A stretch of 64,000 nucleotides of DNA from Paenibacillus hamazuiensis (GCF_023276405.1 NZ_JALRMO010000001.1:5146001-5210000), one strand, 5' to 3'; shown: positions 27,339 through 36,734, counted from the stretch's first letter. The notes: generated by a model from the letters alone, not told the origin. A program made the numbers and translations.

Positions 27339-29694
27339 GTGAGAATTTTCCCGCAAAGCTTGAAAACCTTCAAGCATAAGAGCATTTTTGTCAAAATGCT
27401 GTTTTTCTTCAATGCGTTCATTCTCGCGGCGATCCTTGTGTTCGGGTACGTATCGTATTCCAAGTCGTCCTCGCTGCTGATCGAGGAAGTCGTCAGCTCC
27501 AACAACAAATATATCGAGCAGGCGCGAAACAACATCGACCAGGCGCTTCATTCGTGGGATGTGCTGTCTTTCCAGATCTCGCTGCAAAATCAAATCCGCC
27601 GCGCGCTGTATTTATCGGACCAAACGTGGGATCTCGACCAGATGCTGTTTCTGGATATTATCCAGTATCTGAAAAGCGTCAAGCTGTCGAATCCGCTGAT
27701 CTCGGACATTTGGCTGCAGCCTTACCGCTATCCGGTCGTCCTGAACCACGAATCGAAATACAACGCGGACTACTTCTACAGCCGGCTGTACACCACAACT
27801 CCGCAGCTCGACTGGCAAAAGACGCCGACGAGCCATTTCGGCATCTCTTACATCGGCCGGTTCGACGCCGTCACGGACGGGGTCCCTTCGTCCGTCATCA
27901 CCTTTGCCCGCACGGTCCCGCTGAACGAGCTGACTCCGACCGGCATCCTCTACATGAACGTCAAAACCGACGATTTGTCCCGCATGCTGCAAAGCATCAG
28001 CGACCCATACCCCGCATTCATTTACGCCGTCGACGCATCCGGCCGGCTCGTCATTCACAGCGCGGTCCGTTCCGATCTGATGAGCTGATATACTCCGTCA
28101 AAGGAATCATCGCAGACAAAGTGAAGGCCAGCGGAGCGACGGAAGGATATTTGCAGGAGACGATTTCCGGCAAAAGCTACCAAATCGTCTACACATCGTC
28201 CCGGGTGAACGATTGGACGTACATCAGCGCGGTGCCGACCGCCTTTATCACGGAAAAAGCGAACAAATTCCGCCAGTTCACGCTGATCGCCGCAGCCGTC
28301 TGCCTGGCCGTCGGCGTGGTCATCTCTTATTTTTTGACCGACCGCATTTACAGACCGATCAACAACATCGTCGCCTATTTGAACCTGTTCGAACGGAGGA
28401 AAGAAGAAGGCGCAAGCGGACGGAAAGAGGATGAGCTCGGCTTCATCGACCGGATCATCAACTACGTTTACTACGAAAATCATCACTTGAAGGACGAATT
28501 TGAGAAAAACCTGCCCGCACTGCAGACGAAGTTTCTGTACGATTTGCTGGAAGGCCGGGTAACGGACGATAAAATGGACGAGGCTGCGGAGAAGCTTCAT
28601 CTGCCTTTCGCCTCCCGCGCGTTTCAGATCATCGTGTTCGAAACCGTCGATTTTTCCGTCGATGAAAAAATCAGTCCGTTTGACCATGACATTTTGGGCA
28701 TGATCGATGATATGGCCAACGAGTTCGATGCAGCTCATTTTTCCGTCAAATCGCTCAAGAAGAGAAGCAACAAAATCGTCTCGGTCGTTGGTCTCGATTC
28801 GCAGAATCCGAAACCGGAGCTGGTCGGCGATTTTATCCGCAAAGTGACGTCCTGCTTCGAGCGGGAGTACGGCCGCACGTTTACGGTCGGCGTCGGCAAA
28901 GTGTACGGTAGGGCTGAGGACGTTCCTTTCTCCTACGTGGACGCGCTTTCCGCGCTGCAATATAAAATGGTCAAGGGGCAAGGGTCCGTCATTTACGTAG
29001 ACGAAGTGCGCAATCTTCCCGAGCGTTCGTTTGTCTACTCGCTCGACCTGGAGAAGCGGATCATGGGTGCGGTAAAAACCGGCAATACGGACGCTCTAAC
29101 CGAACTGCTTCGCACGCTGTGGGGAGATAATCTGGAGGCCGGCGAGCCGACTCCGGAAATCGTTCACCATCTGTTCCACGCGCTGGCGGGGACGGCCATT
29201 CGCACCATTTATGAAATCGGTTCCACTTCGGAGGAAATATTCGGCCGATCGTTCAGCCTGTACCGGGAGCTTGATCGGCTGCCCGGCATGCGGAGAAAAA
29301 AGACTGCATCGGGAATGCGTTCCTCACGATCTGCGAATGGATCCAGAGCAAGAAACACGGACAGTACAGTCAATTGCTTGCCAAGATCGAAGTTTATGTG
29401 GGGAGCCATTACCATCAAGATATTTCCCTCACGGTTCTCGGAGATGCAATTGGGCTTTCCTCCTCTTATTTAAGCAGCATCTTCAAAGATATTACCGGCA
29501 TGAGCTTCGTCGATTACATCAATTCGAAGCGGATCGAACAGGCCAAACTGCTGCTCGGGAGCACGAGCCTTTCCGTGGCCGACATATCCGATCGGGTCGG
29601 ATTTGCGAGCTCCAACACTTTTATTCGCGTGTTCAAACGCCACGAAGGCATCACGCCGGGACAATTTCGTCAATGGAGCGAGACCGGCTCGTAA
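27339..29694 (+). pseudogene. AraC-type regulator with extracellular sensor (YesN-like), two frameshifts
   Basis: Three consecutive frames together encode one protein of about 785 residues. Frame 1 (GTG 27339, GGGGGA upstream, to about 28080) gives a membrane helix (VKMLFFFNAFILAAILVFGY) and an extracellular sensor domain. Frame 2 (about 28080-29300) gives GYLQETISGKSYQIVYTSSR, a second membrane helix (FTLIAAAVCLAVGVVISYFL), a HAMP-like linker and a large cytoplasmic region. Frame 3 (about 29300-29694) ends with the double HTH DISLTVLGDAIGLSSSYLSS and LSVADISDRVGFASSNTFIR. Both shifts are -1, as if one base were lost each time. The second falls on A-AAA-AAG (29296-29302). Paenibacillus has many such intact regulators of sugar-uptake operons; here no such operon is adjacent. 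Confidence 0.85.
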
Positions 29695-30608
29695 GGCCGG
29701 GCGGGTCGTCCGAAATGCTCCAGCAGCTTGCTGCGCAGCACTTGGGACGGGGTATTCAGCACCCGGTCTCTATGGCGGATCAGTCCGTGTGTCAGCCGGA
29801 CCCGCTGCTGCTGCGACAGCGGAAGCGGCAGACGGACCACCGTGCCTTCGGCCAGCTCCCGCTCCACGGCGATCTCGGGAACGAAGGCGACGCCAAGCCC
29901 GCACGAAACCATTTGGCGAATCAGCTCCATGCTGGGGAACTCCGCCAGCCGGGCATCCGCACGCATCCCCATCTCGGCCAGCAGCTTGTTCCCGTCGGTT
30001 TGGTATACGCAGCGCTGGCCGAAGCCGATCACCTGCACCCCGTCCAGCATCTCCCACCCTTTAGTGAGGATCAGCTCAGCCAGCTGTTTGGAAGCGACCA
30101 TCGCCATATCCTCCTCGATGAGCGGCTCGAAGACCAGATCGTCCCGGCCCGGATCCTTCGGCACGATGCCGAAATCGACCGCATGAGACAGCACCTGCTC
30201 GACGGTATCCCCCTGAAAGCCGGTTTCCAGCAGCAGCCTCACCTCGGGATATTCCGCAAAAAAAGGCCGCAAAAACCCGGACAGCCGCGTGACGCAAAAC
30301 GATTCCAGCGCACGCACCCGCACGGTGCCACGCGGCTGATCCAGGCTGCCCATCGCCTCCTCCAGCGATTGCCCGAGCCGGACAAATTGGCGGGCGAATA
30401 CCGCCAGTTTCTGGCCGGCATCCGTCAGCTGCACGCCCCGGGGCAGACGATGAAACAGCTTCTGTTTGCAGCTTTGCTCAAGCAGCTGAATTTGCGAGGT
30501 GACGGTCGACTGCACGTATCCGAGCTTTTCCGCGGCGCGGCTGAAGCTCCCCTCCTCCATCACGGTCAAAAAAGTGATCAGAAACCGCCCTTCCAGCATC
30601 TCTAACAT
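29670..30608 (-). CDS. LysR family transcriptional regulator
   Basis: A 312-residue LysR protein: winged HTH at about 5-65 (FLTVMEEGSFSRAAEKLGYV, STVTSQIQLLEQSCKQKLFH) and a periplasmic-binding-protein-like effector domain (GTVRVRALESFCVTRLSGFL; PSMELIRQMVSCGLGVAFVP). GAGGAG lies 8 bases before the ATG. It is divergent from the PNPOx-DsrE gene pair, the classic LysR arrangement, and its last 25 bases overlap the end of the AraC-type gene on the other strand. The effector is unknown. Confidence 0.94.
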   Translation of the reverse strand: MLEMLEGRFLITFLTVMEEGSFSRAAEKLGYVQSTVTSQIQLLEQSCKQKLFHRLPRGVQLTDAGQKLAVFARQFVRLGQSLEEAMGSLDQPRGTVRVRALESFCVTRLSGFLRPFFAEYPEVRLLLETGFQGDTVEQVLSHAVDFGIVPKDPGRDDLVFEPLIEEDMAMVASKQLAELILTKGWEMLDGVQVIGFGQRCVYQTDGNKLLAEMGMRADARLAEFPSMELIRQMVSCGLGVAFVPEIAVERELAEGTVVRLPLPLSQQQRVRLTHGLIRHRDRVLNTPSQVLRSKLLEHFGRPARPYEPVSLH

Positions 30609-30804
30609 ATGACTTGCTCCTCCTCATAATAGGTATCGGTAATTTCGATATATCACATCGTATATTTTCGTTTTTCGAATCGGTAATTCCATGATAGCAT
30701 AACACTCAAGCCGGATACACGATTTTATGAAGAATGGAGAGATAGGATGGAGAAATTCAGAGTCCGGCAATCGCCGGGAGAAGCGGAAAAGAGGAAGATG
30801 GACC

Positions 30805-31683
30805 ATGTACCACGCCGGTGAGCTTATGATGCAGAAGCTGGCAGGAGCCGAAGGCGCCGCGCAGCAAAACGGAAAGACCGTCCGAAGCAGCATTCCCCAA
30901 GGGGCCGCTGCCTTTTTGGCGGCGCAAACTCTGGTTATCGCCGCTTCCGTCGACGCTCGCGGGAACGTATGGTGTTCGCTGCTGACCGGCGAACCGGGTT
31001 TTATCAAAGCAGCTGACGAGCGTACAGTAACGATTCGTTCCCAACCGGCGAAAAGCGATCCGCTGCTGCAAAATCTGCTGTCGAATCATGAGCTCGGCCT
31101 GCTGGTGATTGACCTCGGCAGGAGGAACAGGCTGAGAATAAACGGCAATGGCCGCTTCGATGAAGAACGCCGGCTTGTCGTTACGATCGAGCAAATATAC
31201 GGCAACTGTCCCAAGTACATTCGGAGAAGGGCCTTGCACCCGCACGGTGTTCTCCGTAGGGAAGAGCATTCGGCGCACCGCAGCTCCCGGCTTGATTCCG
31301 AACAGCTGGCCTGCATTCGAAATGCCGACACCTTCTTCATCGGAAGCGTCAGTTCCGAAGGAAAAGCGGACGCCTCCCATCGCGGAGGGCCGCCCGGGTT
31401 CATCCGTGCGGAAGGTGACCGCATCCTTATTTTTCCCGATTACTACGGCAATTCGATGTTCAACACGCTCGGAAATATATACAGTGACCCGCACTGCGGC
31501 TTGTTATTTATCGATTTCGATCACGGACATACGCTGCAGCTAACCGGTCGTGCCGTTATCGTCTGGGACGAGGAGATGATTTCTCTTTTTCCCGGTGCGG
31601 AACGGCTCGTTCGGTTCGAGATGGATGAGGCGCTTTTTACGCAAAACGATACTCCGTTCGGCTGGAGGCTCATTGAAGATTGA
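30805..31683 (+). CDS. Pyridoxamine 5'-phosphate oxidase-family flavin-binding protein
   Basis: About 292 residues with a split-barrel FMN-binding fold present twice: AAQTLVIAASVDARGNVWCS with LLTGEPGFIK in the N-terminal half, and IRNADTFFIGSVSSEGKADA with SHRGGPPGFIR in the C-terminal half, followed by FPDYYGNSMFNTLGNIYSDP. Proteins of this family bind flavin and are often annotated as PNPOx-related oxidoreductases; true PNPOx activity is doubtful. The ATG 30805 is chosen over 30727 because GAGGAAG precedes it and MYHAGELMMQKLAG is the usual family start. It overlaps the frame before the DsrE gene and is divergent from the LysR gene. Confidence 0.85.
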   Translation: MYHAGELMMQKLAGAEGAAQQNGKTVRSSIPQGAAAFLAAQTLVIAASVDARGNVWCSLLTGEPGFIKAADERTVTIRSQPAKSDPLLQNLLSNHELGLLVIDLGRRNRLRINGNGRFDEERRLVVTIEQIYGNCPKYIRRRALHPHGVLRREEHSAHRSSRLDSEQLACIRNADTFFIGSVSSEGKADASHRGGPPGFIRAEGDRILIFPDYYGNSMFNTLGNIYSDPHCGLLFIDFDHGHTLQLTGRAVIVWDEEMISLFPGAERLVRFEMDEALFTQNDTPFGWRLIED

Positions 31684-31703
31684 AAAACCAAGGAGGCACA
31701 AAT

Positions 31704-32069
31704 ATGGCGGCAACCAAATATTTAATCGTGATTCAAGCGAATCAAAGCGATGTAGGCAAAGCGGTGCACGGCTTGTTGTATGGGCAAGAGCTGCACGAAG
31801 CCGGCTTTGAGGTGGAGATTGTTTTTGACGGACTGGGCACGCAGTGGCCCGACGAATTCAGCAAACCGGAGCATCCGTTCAATTCATTATACAGGGAAGT
31901 CTTGAAGGCGGGAATCGTTAAAGGCGGCTGCCAAGCTTGCTCGGCATTTTTCGAGGTGAGCGAAAAGGTAGAGAAAGCCGGCGTCCCGCTGCTGGGATAT
32001 GAAACGACCGGCGGGCATATCCCGTTTGCTCAATATATGAAGGATGGCTTCACTCCGATTATTCTTTAA
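31704..32069 (+). CDS. DsrE family protein
   Basis: A 121-residue DsrE/YchN-like protein (KYLIVIQANQSDVGKAVHGL at the start, GFEVEIVFDGLGTQW next). A Cys pair, GGCQACSAFFEV (about 80-91), lies where sulfur-relay members have their active Cys. The ATG at 31704 has AAGGAGG 8 bases upstream and lies 20 bases after the PNPOx stop, so the two form an operon. Role in sulfur transfer is possible but not shown. Confidence 0.85.
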   Translation: MAATKYLIVIQANQSDVGKAVHGLLYGQELHEAGFEVEIVFDGLGTQWPDEFSKPEHPFNSLYREVLKAGIVKGGCQACSAFFEVSEKVEKAGVPLLGYETTGGHIPFAQYMKDGFTPIIL

Positions 32070-32081
32070 CAGACCAAGGAC

Positions 32082-32129
32082 AAACGGCATCCCGGAAAAG
32101 ATCCGGAATGCCGTTTTTGTCCTTTTTTT
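32082..32129 (+). terminator. Terminator after the DsrE gene
   Basis: AAACGGCAT with ATGCCGTTT, and inner CCGGA/TCCGG, form a long hairpin followed by TTTTTGTCCTTTTTTT. A nearly identical hairpin recurs at 35164-35202 on the other side of the ABC operon. Confidence 0.9.
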
Positions 32130-32153
32130 GCCGATCTACCCGGATAACCGACT

Positions 32154-32798
32154 TTAACCTCCAACTTCCGAAACCTTCCCCGCATTTAATTTATAAACTT
32201 CATGACATAACGTTTCGATATCCGCTTTATGGTGCGAAGTTAATAATACGGTGGCGCCGCGGGCGTTTTCTTTTTTTATAAGCTCGTAGACGTTGCTCAC
32301 GGAATCCTCGTCCAATCCATTCATCGGTTCGTCGAGTAAAATGAGCTCCGGCTCCTCCATGATAGCTTGGGCGATCGCCAATTTCTGTTTCATCCCGAGC
32401 GAATACGCCTTCACTTTCCGCTTATCTTCCGGGTCCAGACCCACTTGGCGAATGGCCGTCTTGATGCGCTCGGGGCCGATCTTCCCTCGAATGTCGGCGA
32501 GAAACTTCAAATTATCGTAACCGGAGTATTGCTCCAAAAATCCGGGTTTTTCCAAAATCACGCTGGCGCTTCTCGGAAAAGAGATCGTGCGATGCAGCGT
32601 TTCCCCGAAAAGCGATACCTCGCCGGAAGTCGGTATTACAAGTCCTGTTATGATTCGGAATAACATCGATTTCCCCGAACCGTTGTGCCCGACAAACCCG
32701 ACGATTTTACCTTTTTCAATGGTTAGCGTCACTTCGCTTAATACCTCTCGGCCTTTTATCGATTTGCTTACGTTATTCATTTGAATGGCGATCGCCAT
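32154..32798 (-). CDS. ABC transporter ATP-binding protein
   Basis: About 214 residues: Walker A GHNGSGKS, ABC signature YSLGMKQKL, Walker B LILLDEPMNGLD and the switch HisHis in LLTSHHKADIE. The ATG at 32798 (AGGGGG about 10 bases upstream) starts MAIAIQMNNVSK; the longer frame to 32846 has no ribosome site. It powers the three membrane proteins encoded just upstream in the same operon. The signature and general layout resemble Bacillota ABC-2-like exporters for peptides or drugs, but no substrate gene is adjacent. Confidence 0.93.
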   Translation of the reverse strand: MAIAIQMNNVSKSIKGREVLSEVTLTIEKGKIVGFVGHNGSGKSMLFRIITGLVIPTSGEVSLFGETLHRTISFPRSASVILEKPGFLEQYSGYDNLKFLADIRGKIGPERIKTAIRQVGLDPEDKRKVKAYSLGMKQKLAIAQAIMEEPELILLDEPMNGLDEDSVSNVYELIKKENARGATVLLTSHHKADIETLCHEVYKLNAGKVSEVGG

Positions 32799-32811
32799 GA
32801 CACTCGGCCCC

Positions 32812-33516
32812 CTAAAACAAATCTTGCTTTTTAACCCTTCGTTCAATTAAAGCTGTCAACATAATTATGATCAAACATTCGATGGCAAACGTCGTCATCA
32901 ACAAGTACGGCTGCAAATGGTCTTTCATGGCGTAGTAAAGCGGAATATACGGTGCCACGACCCGCACGCCGGCATAAAACAGAAGACCCACGACAATAAC
33001 GGCCGCTTCCACTAACGCATAAACCTTGAGCGCAAGCCAAATTAACGCATGGATATACAAGTTCAAGGTCAGGCATATAAAGACGGTTAGCCACCCGGCG
33101 TCCCAAATCGGTTGAGCTTTCATTATTAAAGAAGCCGCGAATGTTACGGCGAGACTGCAAAACACATAAAAGACGGTCAGCAGGAACCCCGCCATAAATT
33201 TGATCCGCCAATACAGGCGCATATTTTGATAACGAAGCACCTGATAGATCTCAAACATACGAACGTTCGGCTTCCAAACGATTTGCAGCAGCAGCAAGTA
33301 ACCGAAGCATAGAAATATCCAATAAATCCAGCTCATCGGAAAATTCCGAACTGAGCCGAACATCAGTCCCAAAACCTGGCTTGTCGTCGATCCGGAGGAA
33401 ATAACCCCGTTTCCCGCAAAAAGCAAAAAATTCAGAACGGGGATGCCGAAGGACAACGAAACGAATTTGAGTAAGTCTTCCCGCAACAATCGGCTTTCCA
33501 ACAGAAGTAATTTCAA
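32812..33516 (-). CDS. ABC transporter membrane subunit
   Basis: A 234-residue protein with about six membrane segments (SWIYWIFLCFGYLLLLQIVW, FMAGFLLTVFYVFCSLAVTF, LNLYIHALIWLALKVYALVE, EAAVIVVGLLFYAGVRVVAP, ECLIIIMLTALIERR). The TTG start overlaps the stop of the preceding gene by TTGA, a sign of translational coupling, with GGATGAGAG before it. Not recognised as a specific family; its role is inferred from the operon with an ATPase. Confidence 0.75.
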   Translation of the reverse strand: MKLLLLESRLLREDLLKFVSLSFGIPVLNFLLFAGNGVISSGSTTSQVLGLMFGSVRNFPMSWIYWIFLCFGYLLLLQIVWKPNVRMFEIYQVLRYQNMRLYWRIKFMAGFLLTVFYVFCSLAVTFAASLIMKAQPIWDAGWLTVFICLTLNLYIHALIWLALKVYALVEAAVIVVGLLFYAGVRVVAPYIPLYYAMKDHLQPYLLMTTFAIECLIIIMLTALIERRVKKQDLF

Positions 33517-34190
33517 TGGCTCTCATCCTTGCCGTAATAATCCTTGCCTTTCATCTGGAACACAATGATGAACGATATCAAACCAATAACAAGAAGCAAG
33601 ACGCATGCCGCTGTTGAAGGATTGACATTTTGCCCATAAAATATAGACGGGATGATGGCGGCAGTAAATCGATCAAGAACGACCAAAGCAATCAGGATGA
33701 TAGACGATATAACCTTGCTACTCGCCGCTCCAACCGATAGAAATAATAAGCCGATCGATACGGTGACCAGATAGAACAGCCCCGCGAACACGAGCAGGGA
33801 GGGAATTTCAGTAAAAGGTTGATGCAAAACCATGTTGTAAATCAAGGTTCCCGACATGAAAACGACCAGCATGAAGCAGAAAGCATAGAATAGAATGAAA
33901 CAAATTTCATAACCCGCCATCTCGCCTCTCCGGGTATATCTTCTGATCATTACCCATTCGCCCGGCTGGCTGCTCATTCCGATCATCAGAATGAACAACG
34001 GATTGTGAAAAAATTCAAATCGAAGCGACAAAATAAACCGCCCTGCATCCGAAGCATTTTGGACATAAGGGTTCAGCCATACGCCTAATATATAAAGTGC
34101 CGGAATGACGCCAAGGACGACGGCAATTCCTTTTCTTCTTAGCTTTAGGTCCTGAACGACAAATGGGGGGATTTTACGCCAGGATGTCAC
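33513..34190 (-). CDS. ABC transporter membrane subunit
   Basis: A 225-residue, six-segment membrane protein (AVVLGVIPALYILGVWLNPY, GYEICFILFYAFCFMLVVFM, LLVFAGLFYLVTVSIGLLFL, TAACVLLLVIGLISFIIVFQ). GTG start with GGTGAG eight bases upstream; the start overlaps the preceding stop by 17 bases. The second of three membrane proteins in the ABC operon. The family is not recognised. Confidence 0.75.
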   Translation of the reverse strand: MTSWRKIPPFVVQDLKLRRKGIAVVLGVIPALYILGVWLNPYVQNASDAGRFILSLRFEFFHNPLFILMIGMSSQPGEWVMIRRYTRRGEMAGYEICFILFYAFCFMLVVFMSGTLIYNMVLHQPFTEIPSLLVFAGLFYLVTVSIGLLFLSVGAASSKVISSIILIALVVLDRFTAAIIPSIFYGQNVNPSTAACVLLLVIGLISFIIVFQMKGKDYYGKDESH

Positions 34191-35049
34191 GAGTTTTTCT
34201 CACCCCCAGCATATATAAAAAAGCGACTGCCAGCATCAGCATACCGAAGTCAATAACGACGGGAAGAACATGCAGTCCGTTCACAGGCTGACGCGGGTCC
34301 AAAAAATTAAAAGGATCCCACGGCAGCAAACGAAGAAGGGTAAATATCATCCAACCTCCCAAGTAGAGACATAGCGGCATGATCAAAATCAGGTACCGGT
34401 TTTGAACAAAGAAAGAAAGCGCCAGCCCGAAGCACGAATAAGCGCCGGCATATAGACCTCCGATGATGTAGTAGACCATGATATATGCGTATGGCGAAAC
34501 GCTCAGTAAATCTGAAAATAGCTCTTTCTTAAGGGAAAGAGACGTTGAATCCCCAAGAACCGCAGTTCCGCGAATCAGTTTATCGTAAGCTGCCGAGAAG
34601 CCGGTGTAATCCCAAGTTCCCGTCAGCAAGTTCACCAAGCCAACCCCTATCAGCAGAGGAATCACGAAAAATACAAACGAGATAACAAAAGTAAAAATAA
34701 ACTTGTTCCAAAAATAAGCTCTTCGATTCGTGCGAATCATTTGGTAATGGAGGTTTCCGCTAACTTGTTCGTTGTAAATGGTATCCACTATCGGCAAGGC
34801 GACAAGAAGCGGGAAAATAAAATAATAAAATGACGAAAAGAATGCATTGGAAAGTCCGATCCAATATTGGTGCGGCGAAATGAGAGCTACAGCGTCGGGA
34901 AAATGTCCATTCACTCTCTTGATGACATCGTATTCGCTTCGAAACATGCCGGCCCCCGACCAGGCAGCCAGCCCAACCACAAGGATTAGTGCGCTAAGGC
35001 TAATATAAGTGGCTTTATTTTTTAGCAGCTTTTGCCATTCGATCAGCAT
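34174..35049 (-). CDS. ABC transporter permease-like membrane protein
   Basis: A 291-residue protein with about six membrane segments; the N-terminal part, MLIEWQKLLKNKATYISLSA, followed by a long loop with a FRSEYDVIKRVNGHFP segment, resembles ABC-2 type permeases. Loop DTIYNEQVSGNLHYQMIRTN carries the typical NEQ-xGN pattern seen in bacitracin/lantibiotic-type exporters. GAGGTG lies five bases before the ATG. First gene of a four-gene operon (three membrane proteins, then ATPase). A promoter must lie between 35050 and 35160 but none stands out. Confidence 0.85.
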   Translation of the reverse strand: MLIEWQKLLKNKATYISLSALILVVGLAAWSGAGMFRSEYDVIKRVNGHFPDAVALISPHQYWIGLSNAFFSSFYYFIFPLLVALPIVDTIYNEQVSGNLHYQMIRTNRRAYFWNKFIFTFVISFVFFVIPLLIGVGLVNLLTGTWDYTGFSAAYDKLIRGTAVLGDSTSLSLKKELFSDLLSVSPYAYIMVYYIIGGLYAGAYSCFGLALSFFVQNRYLILIMPLCLYLGGWMIFTLLRLLPWDPFNFLDPRQPVNGLHVLPVVIDFGMLMLAVAFLYMLGVRKTRDILA

Positions 35050-35163
35050 GGTTGCACCTCAAACAGAATGATCGGGGTGTTCAAGCCCCTACACCAATAA
35101 AGACGTCACTTGCAGGCCGAATGTAACATTTCCCCATAATTTTTTTCCAACAATAAACTCGGC

Positions 35164-35202
35164 AAAAAAAACGGCATCCCGGAAAAGATCCGGATGCCGT
35201 TT
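35164..35202 (-). terminator. Terminator of the first ECF sigma/anti-sigma operon
   Basis: On the minus strand AAACGGCATCC...GGATGCCGTTT closes a long hairpin followed by TTTTTTTT. The 26 bases from AAACGGCATCC to TCCGGA are identical to the arm of the terminator at 32082-32129. Confidence 0.9.
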
Positions 35203-35211
35203 CCCGATTTT

Positions 35212-35925
35212 CTATCTGCTTTGCCGCGATTGCCGTATTTTGCTCTCCAGCTCTTTCAGGCTTCGCTTCGTCTCCTCGTAGGCGGTGTAGTACTTCTCCG
35301 GCAAATTCTGCTCAATGCGGCCGACGCTCGGATCGACTCCGGCCTGCGCTAGAATGGATTCCCGCTGCATTTGCAGGGCGATATACTTGTCGTATTCTTC
35401 GGGAGACAGCGCATCACGCGCGACCGGCTCGTGGTTCAAGCGGTCAAAGTAAGGCTGAATGTCGGCGTACAGCCGGTTTAATTCCGCATAGGTTTCCGGG
35501 CTGAGCGCCGAGAAATCGATTTGCCAGTTTTTATCGCCATAGTCCACTTTGGCGGCTACCATTTGCTTCGACAGCTGTTCGAAAGCCGGATAATCGCTGC
35601 CCAGCTCTTTGGCAGCGCCGGCGAATTTCATGCCGATTTTTTGATACTGCTGCATCGATACGGTAACCACTTTCTTTTTCAGCTCCTCATACGAGCCGTA
35701 AATGCGGTCAGCGAAATTAGGAGCGGCAAACGCCGTGCCCGTAAGGATCACGCCGCCGATCGCCATGCAGACCGCGATGCGCTGCACGGTTCGCATTCGT
35801 TTTCGGCCGGTACTCTTCGACGTGTTGAAGATTTGCTTCGCCACCCTGTCGCCGAGCTCCGGCGGAACCGTCATTCTGCGGGAAGCATGCTGAAAAGACT
35901 TACGGATTTGTTGTTCGAACGCCAT
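35212..35925 (-). CDS. Anti-sigma factor-like membrane protein (DUF3600-like)
   Basis: A 237-residue protein with one membrane segment (IAVCMAIGGVILTGTAFAA, about residues 49-67) preceded by a basic cytoplasmic part and followed by an outer helical domain (YEELKKKVVTVSMQQYQKIG, ALSPETYAELNRLYADIQPY). This matches DUF3600-type partners of ECF sigma factors in Paenibacillus. Its start overlaps the sigma gene by 26 bases, so they are translationally coupled. Anti-sigma function is inferred from topology and context. Confidence 0.8.
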   Translation of the reverse strand: MAFEQQIRKSFQHASRRMTVPPELGDRVAKQIFNTSKSTGRKRMRTVQRIAVCMAIGGVILTGTAFAAPNFADRIYGSYEELKKKVVTVSMQQYQKIGMKFAGAAKELGSDYPAFEQLSKQMVAAKVDYGDKNWQIDFSALSPETYAELNRLYADIQPYFDRLNHEPVARDALSPEEYDKYIALQMQRESILAQAGVDPSVGRIEQNLPEKYYTAYEETKRSLKELESKIRQSRQSR

Positions 35926-36484
35926 GAATATCCCCTGCCTTATCCTCTTGATTATTCTTCCAGGTCTTGCGCAATTTCTCCACTGCCGCGTGGTGCCGGG
36001 ATTTGACGGTGCCTACAGGTACTCCCAGCAGCGCTGCAATCTCCTCAAAGCTGTAATCCTGGTAGTAACGCAGGACGAGTACGGTCCGCAGCTTTCGGGA
36101 TAACTTCATCATCAATTGAAGCAGCTCGTCCTCAGACTCCACGTCCTTGAGCGAAGAATGGCCCGCCGCAGCGGCAAGCGATAACTTTTTCTTTTCAAAC
36201 AGACGGAATTTGCGCCATAAGCTTCTCCGGTGATTGCTCGCCAGTTTCGCCACGATGCCGTGCAGCCAAAACCGGAAAGGCCGGCTTCCGTCGTAGGAAC
36301 CAAGCGACTTCCAAAGCTGCACATATACTTCGTTCGCCACTTCCATGGCATCGTGCGCATCAGGGATCAGAAACGCCACCATCCGGTAAACATCCTGGCA
36401 CGTCTCGTTATAGAGCTGGCCGAACGCCGTCTCATCCCCTTCCGCCACCCGCCTGAGCAGCTCATGAACATTGACTTCCTCCAT
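35900..36484 (-). CDS. ECF sigma factor
   Basis: A 194-residue sigma-70-like factor: region 2 at about 10-75 (LYNETCQDVYRMVAFLIPDA, DAMEVANEVYVQLWKSLGSY) and region 4 at about 120-175 (LVLRYYQDYSFEEIAALLGV, PVGTVKSRHHAAVEKLRKTW). The frame is open to 36616, but ATG 36484 with GGGAGGG upstream is the normal family start. The overlap with the anti-sigma gene and a shared promoter motif 32 bases upstream suggest autoregulation. The signal is unknown. Confidence 0.94.
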   Translation of the reverse strand: MEEVNVHELLRRVAEGDETAFGQLYNETCQDVYRMVAFLIPDAHDAMEVANEVYVQLWKSLGSYDGSRPFRFWLHGIVAKLASNHRRSLWRKFRLFEKKKLSLAAAAGHSSLKDVESEDELLQLMMKLSRKLRTVLVLRYYQDYSFEEIAALLGVPVGTVKSRHHAAVEKLRKTWKNNQEDKAGDIHGVRTTNP

Positions 36485-36515
36485 CAAGGGGGCCCTCCCT
36501 AGGAAAATTTCTGAC

Positions 36516-36548
36516 ATCCCATATTGGCTGAATTCGGCCAAAAAGTTC
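36516..36548 (-). promoter_or_regulatory. Candidate autoregulated ECF promoter 1
   Basis: On the minus strand GAACTTTTTGGCCG (36535-36548) and, starting 23 bases after its first base, AATATGGGAT (36516-36525). The other sigma gene of the window has GAACCTTTCGGCCG and TTTATAAGGT at the same spacing. A GAAC-type -35 is usual for ECF sigma factors. Confidence 0.6.
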
Positions 36549-36734
36549 GGTTTTTTTGAAAAAAACTTTCTCCTGCCGCTTCTCCCGCAGCCTGACAGCG
36601 CAAGAGCGCCAACCATGAGGCTTCAAGTTTCCCGGTCCACGCAGTAAAATATTTTTGGTAAAAAGCACCGACGGCTTTCGCATACATACCTTAAATCGAG
36701 AAACGTTTAAAGGAGTCCAAAGGGGCAGGTTCAT

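Noticed and set aside
32812-35049. Lantibiotic biosynthesis cluster around the three membrane proteins
   Set aside because: No precursor peptide, modification enzyme or two-component system is found next to the operon; only the exporter-like layout remains.
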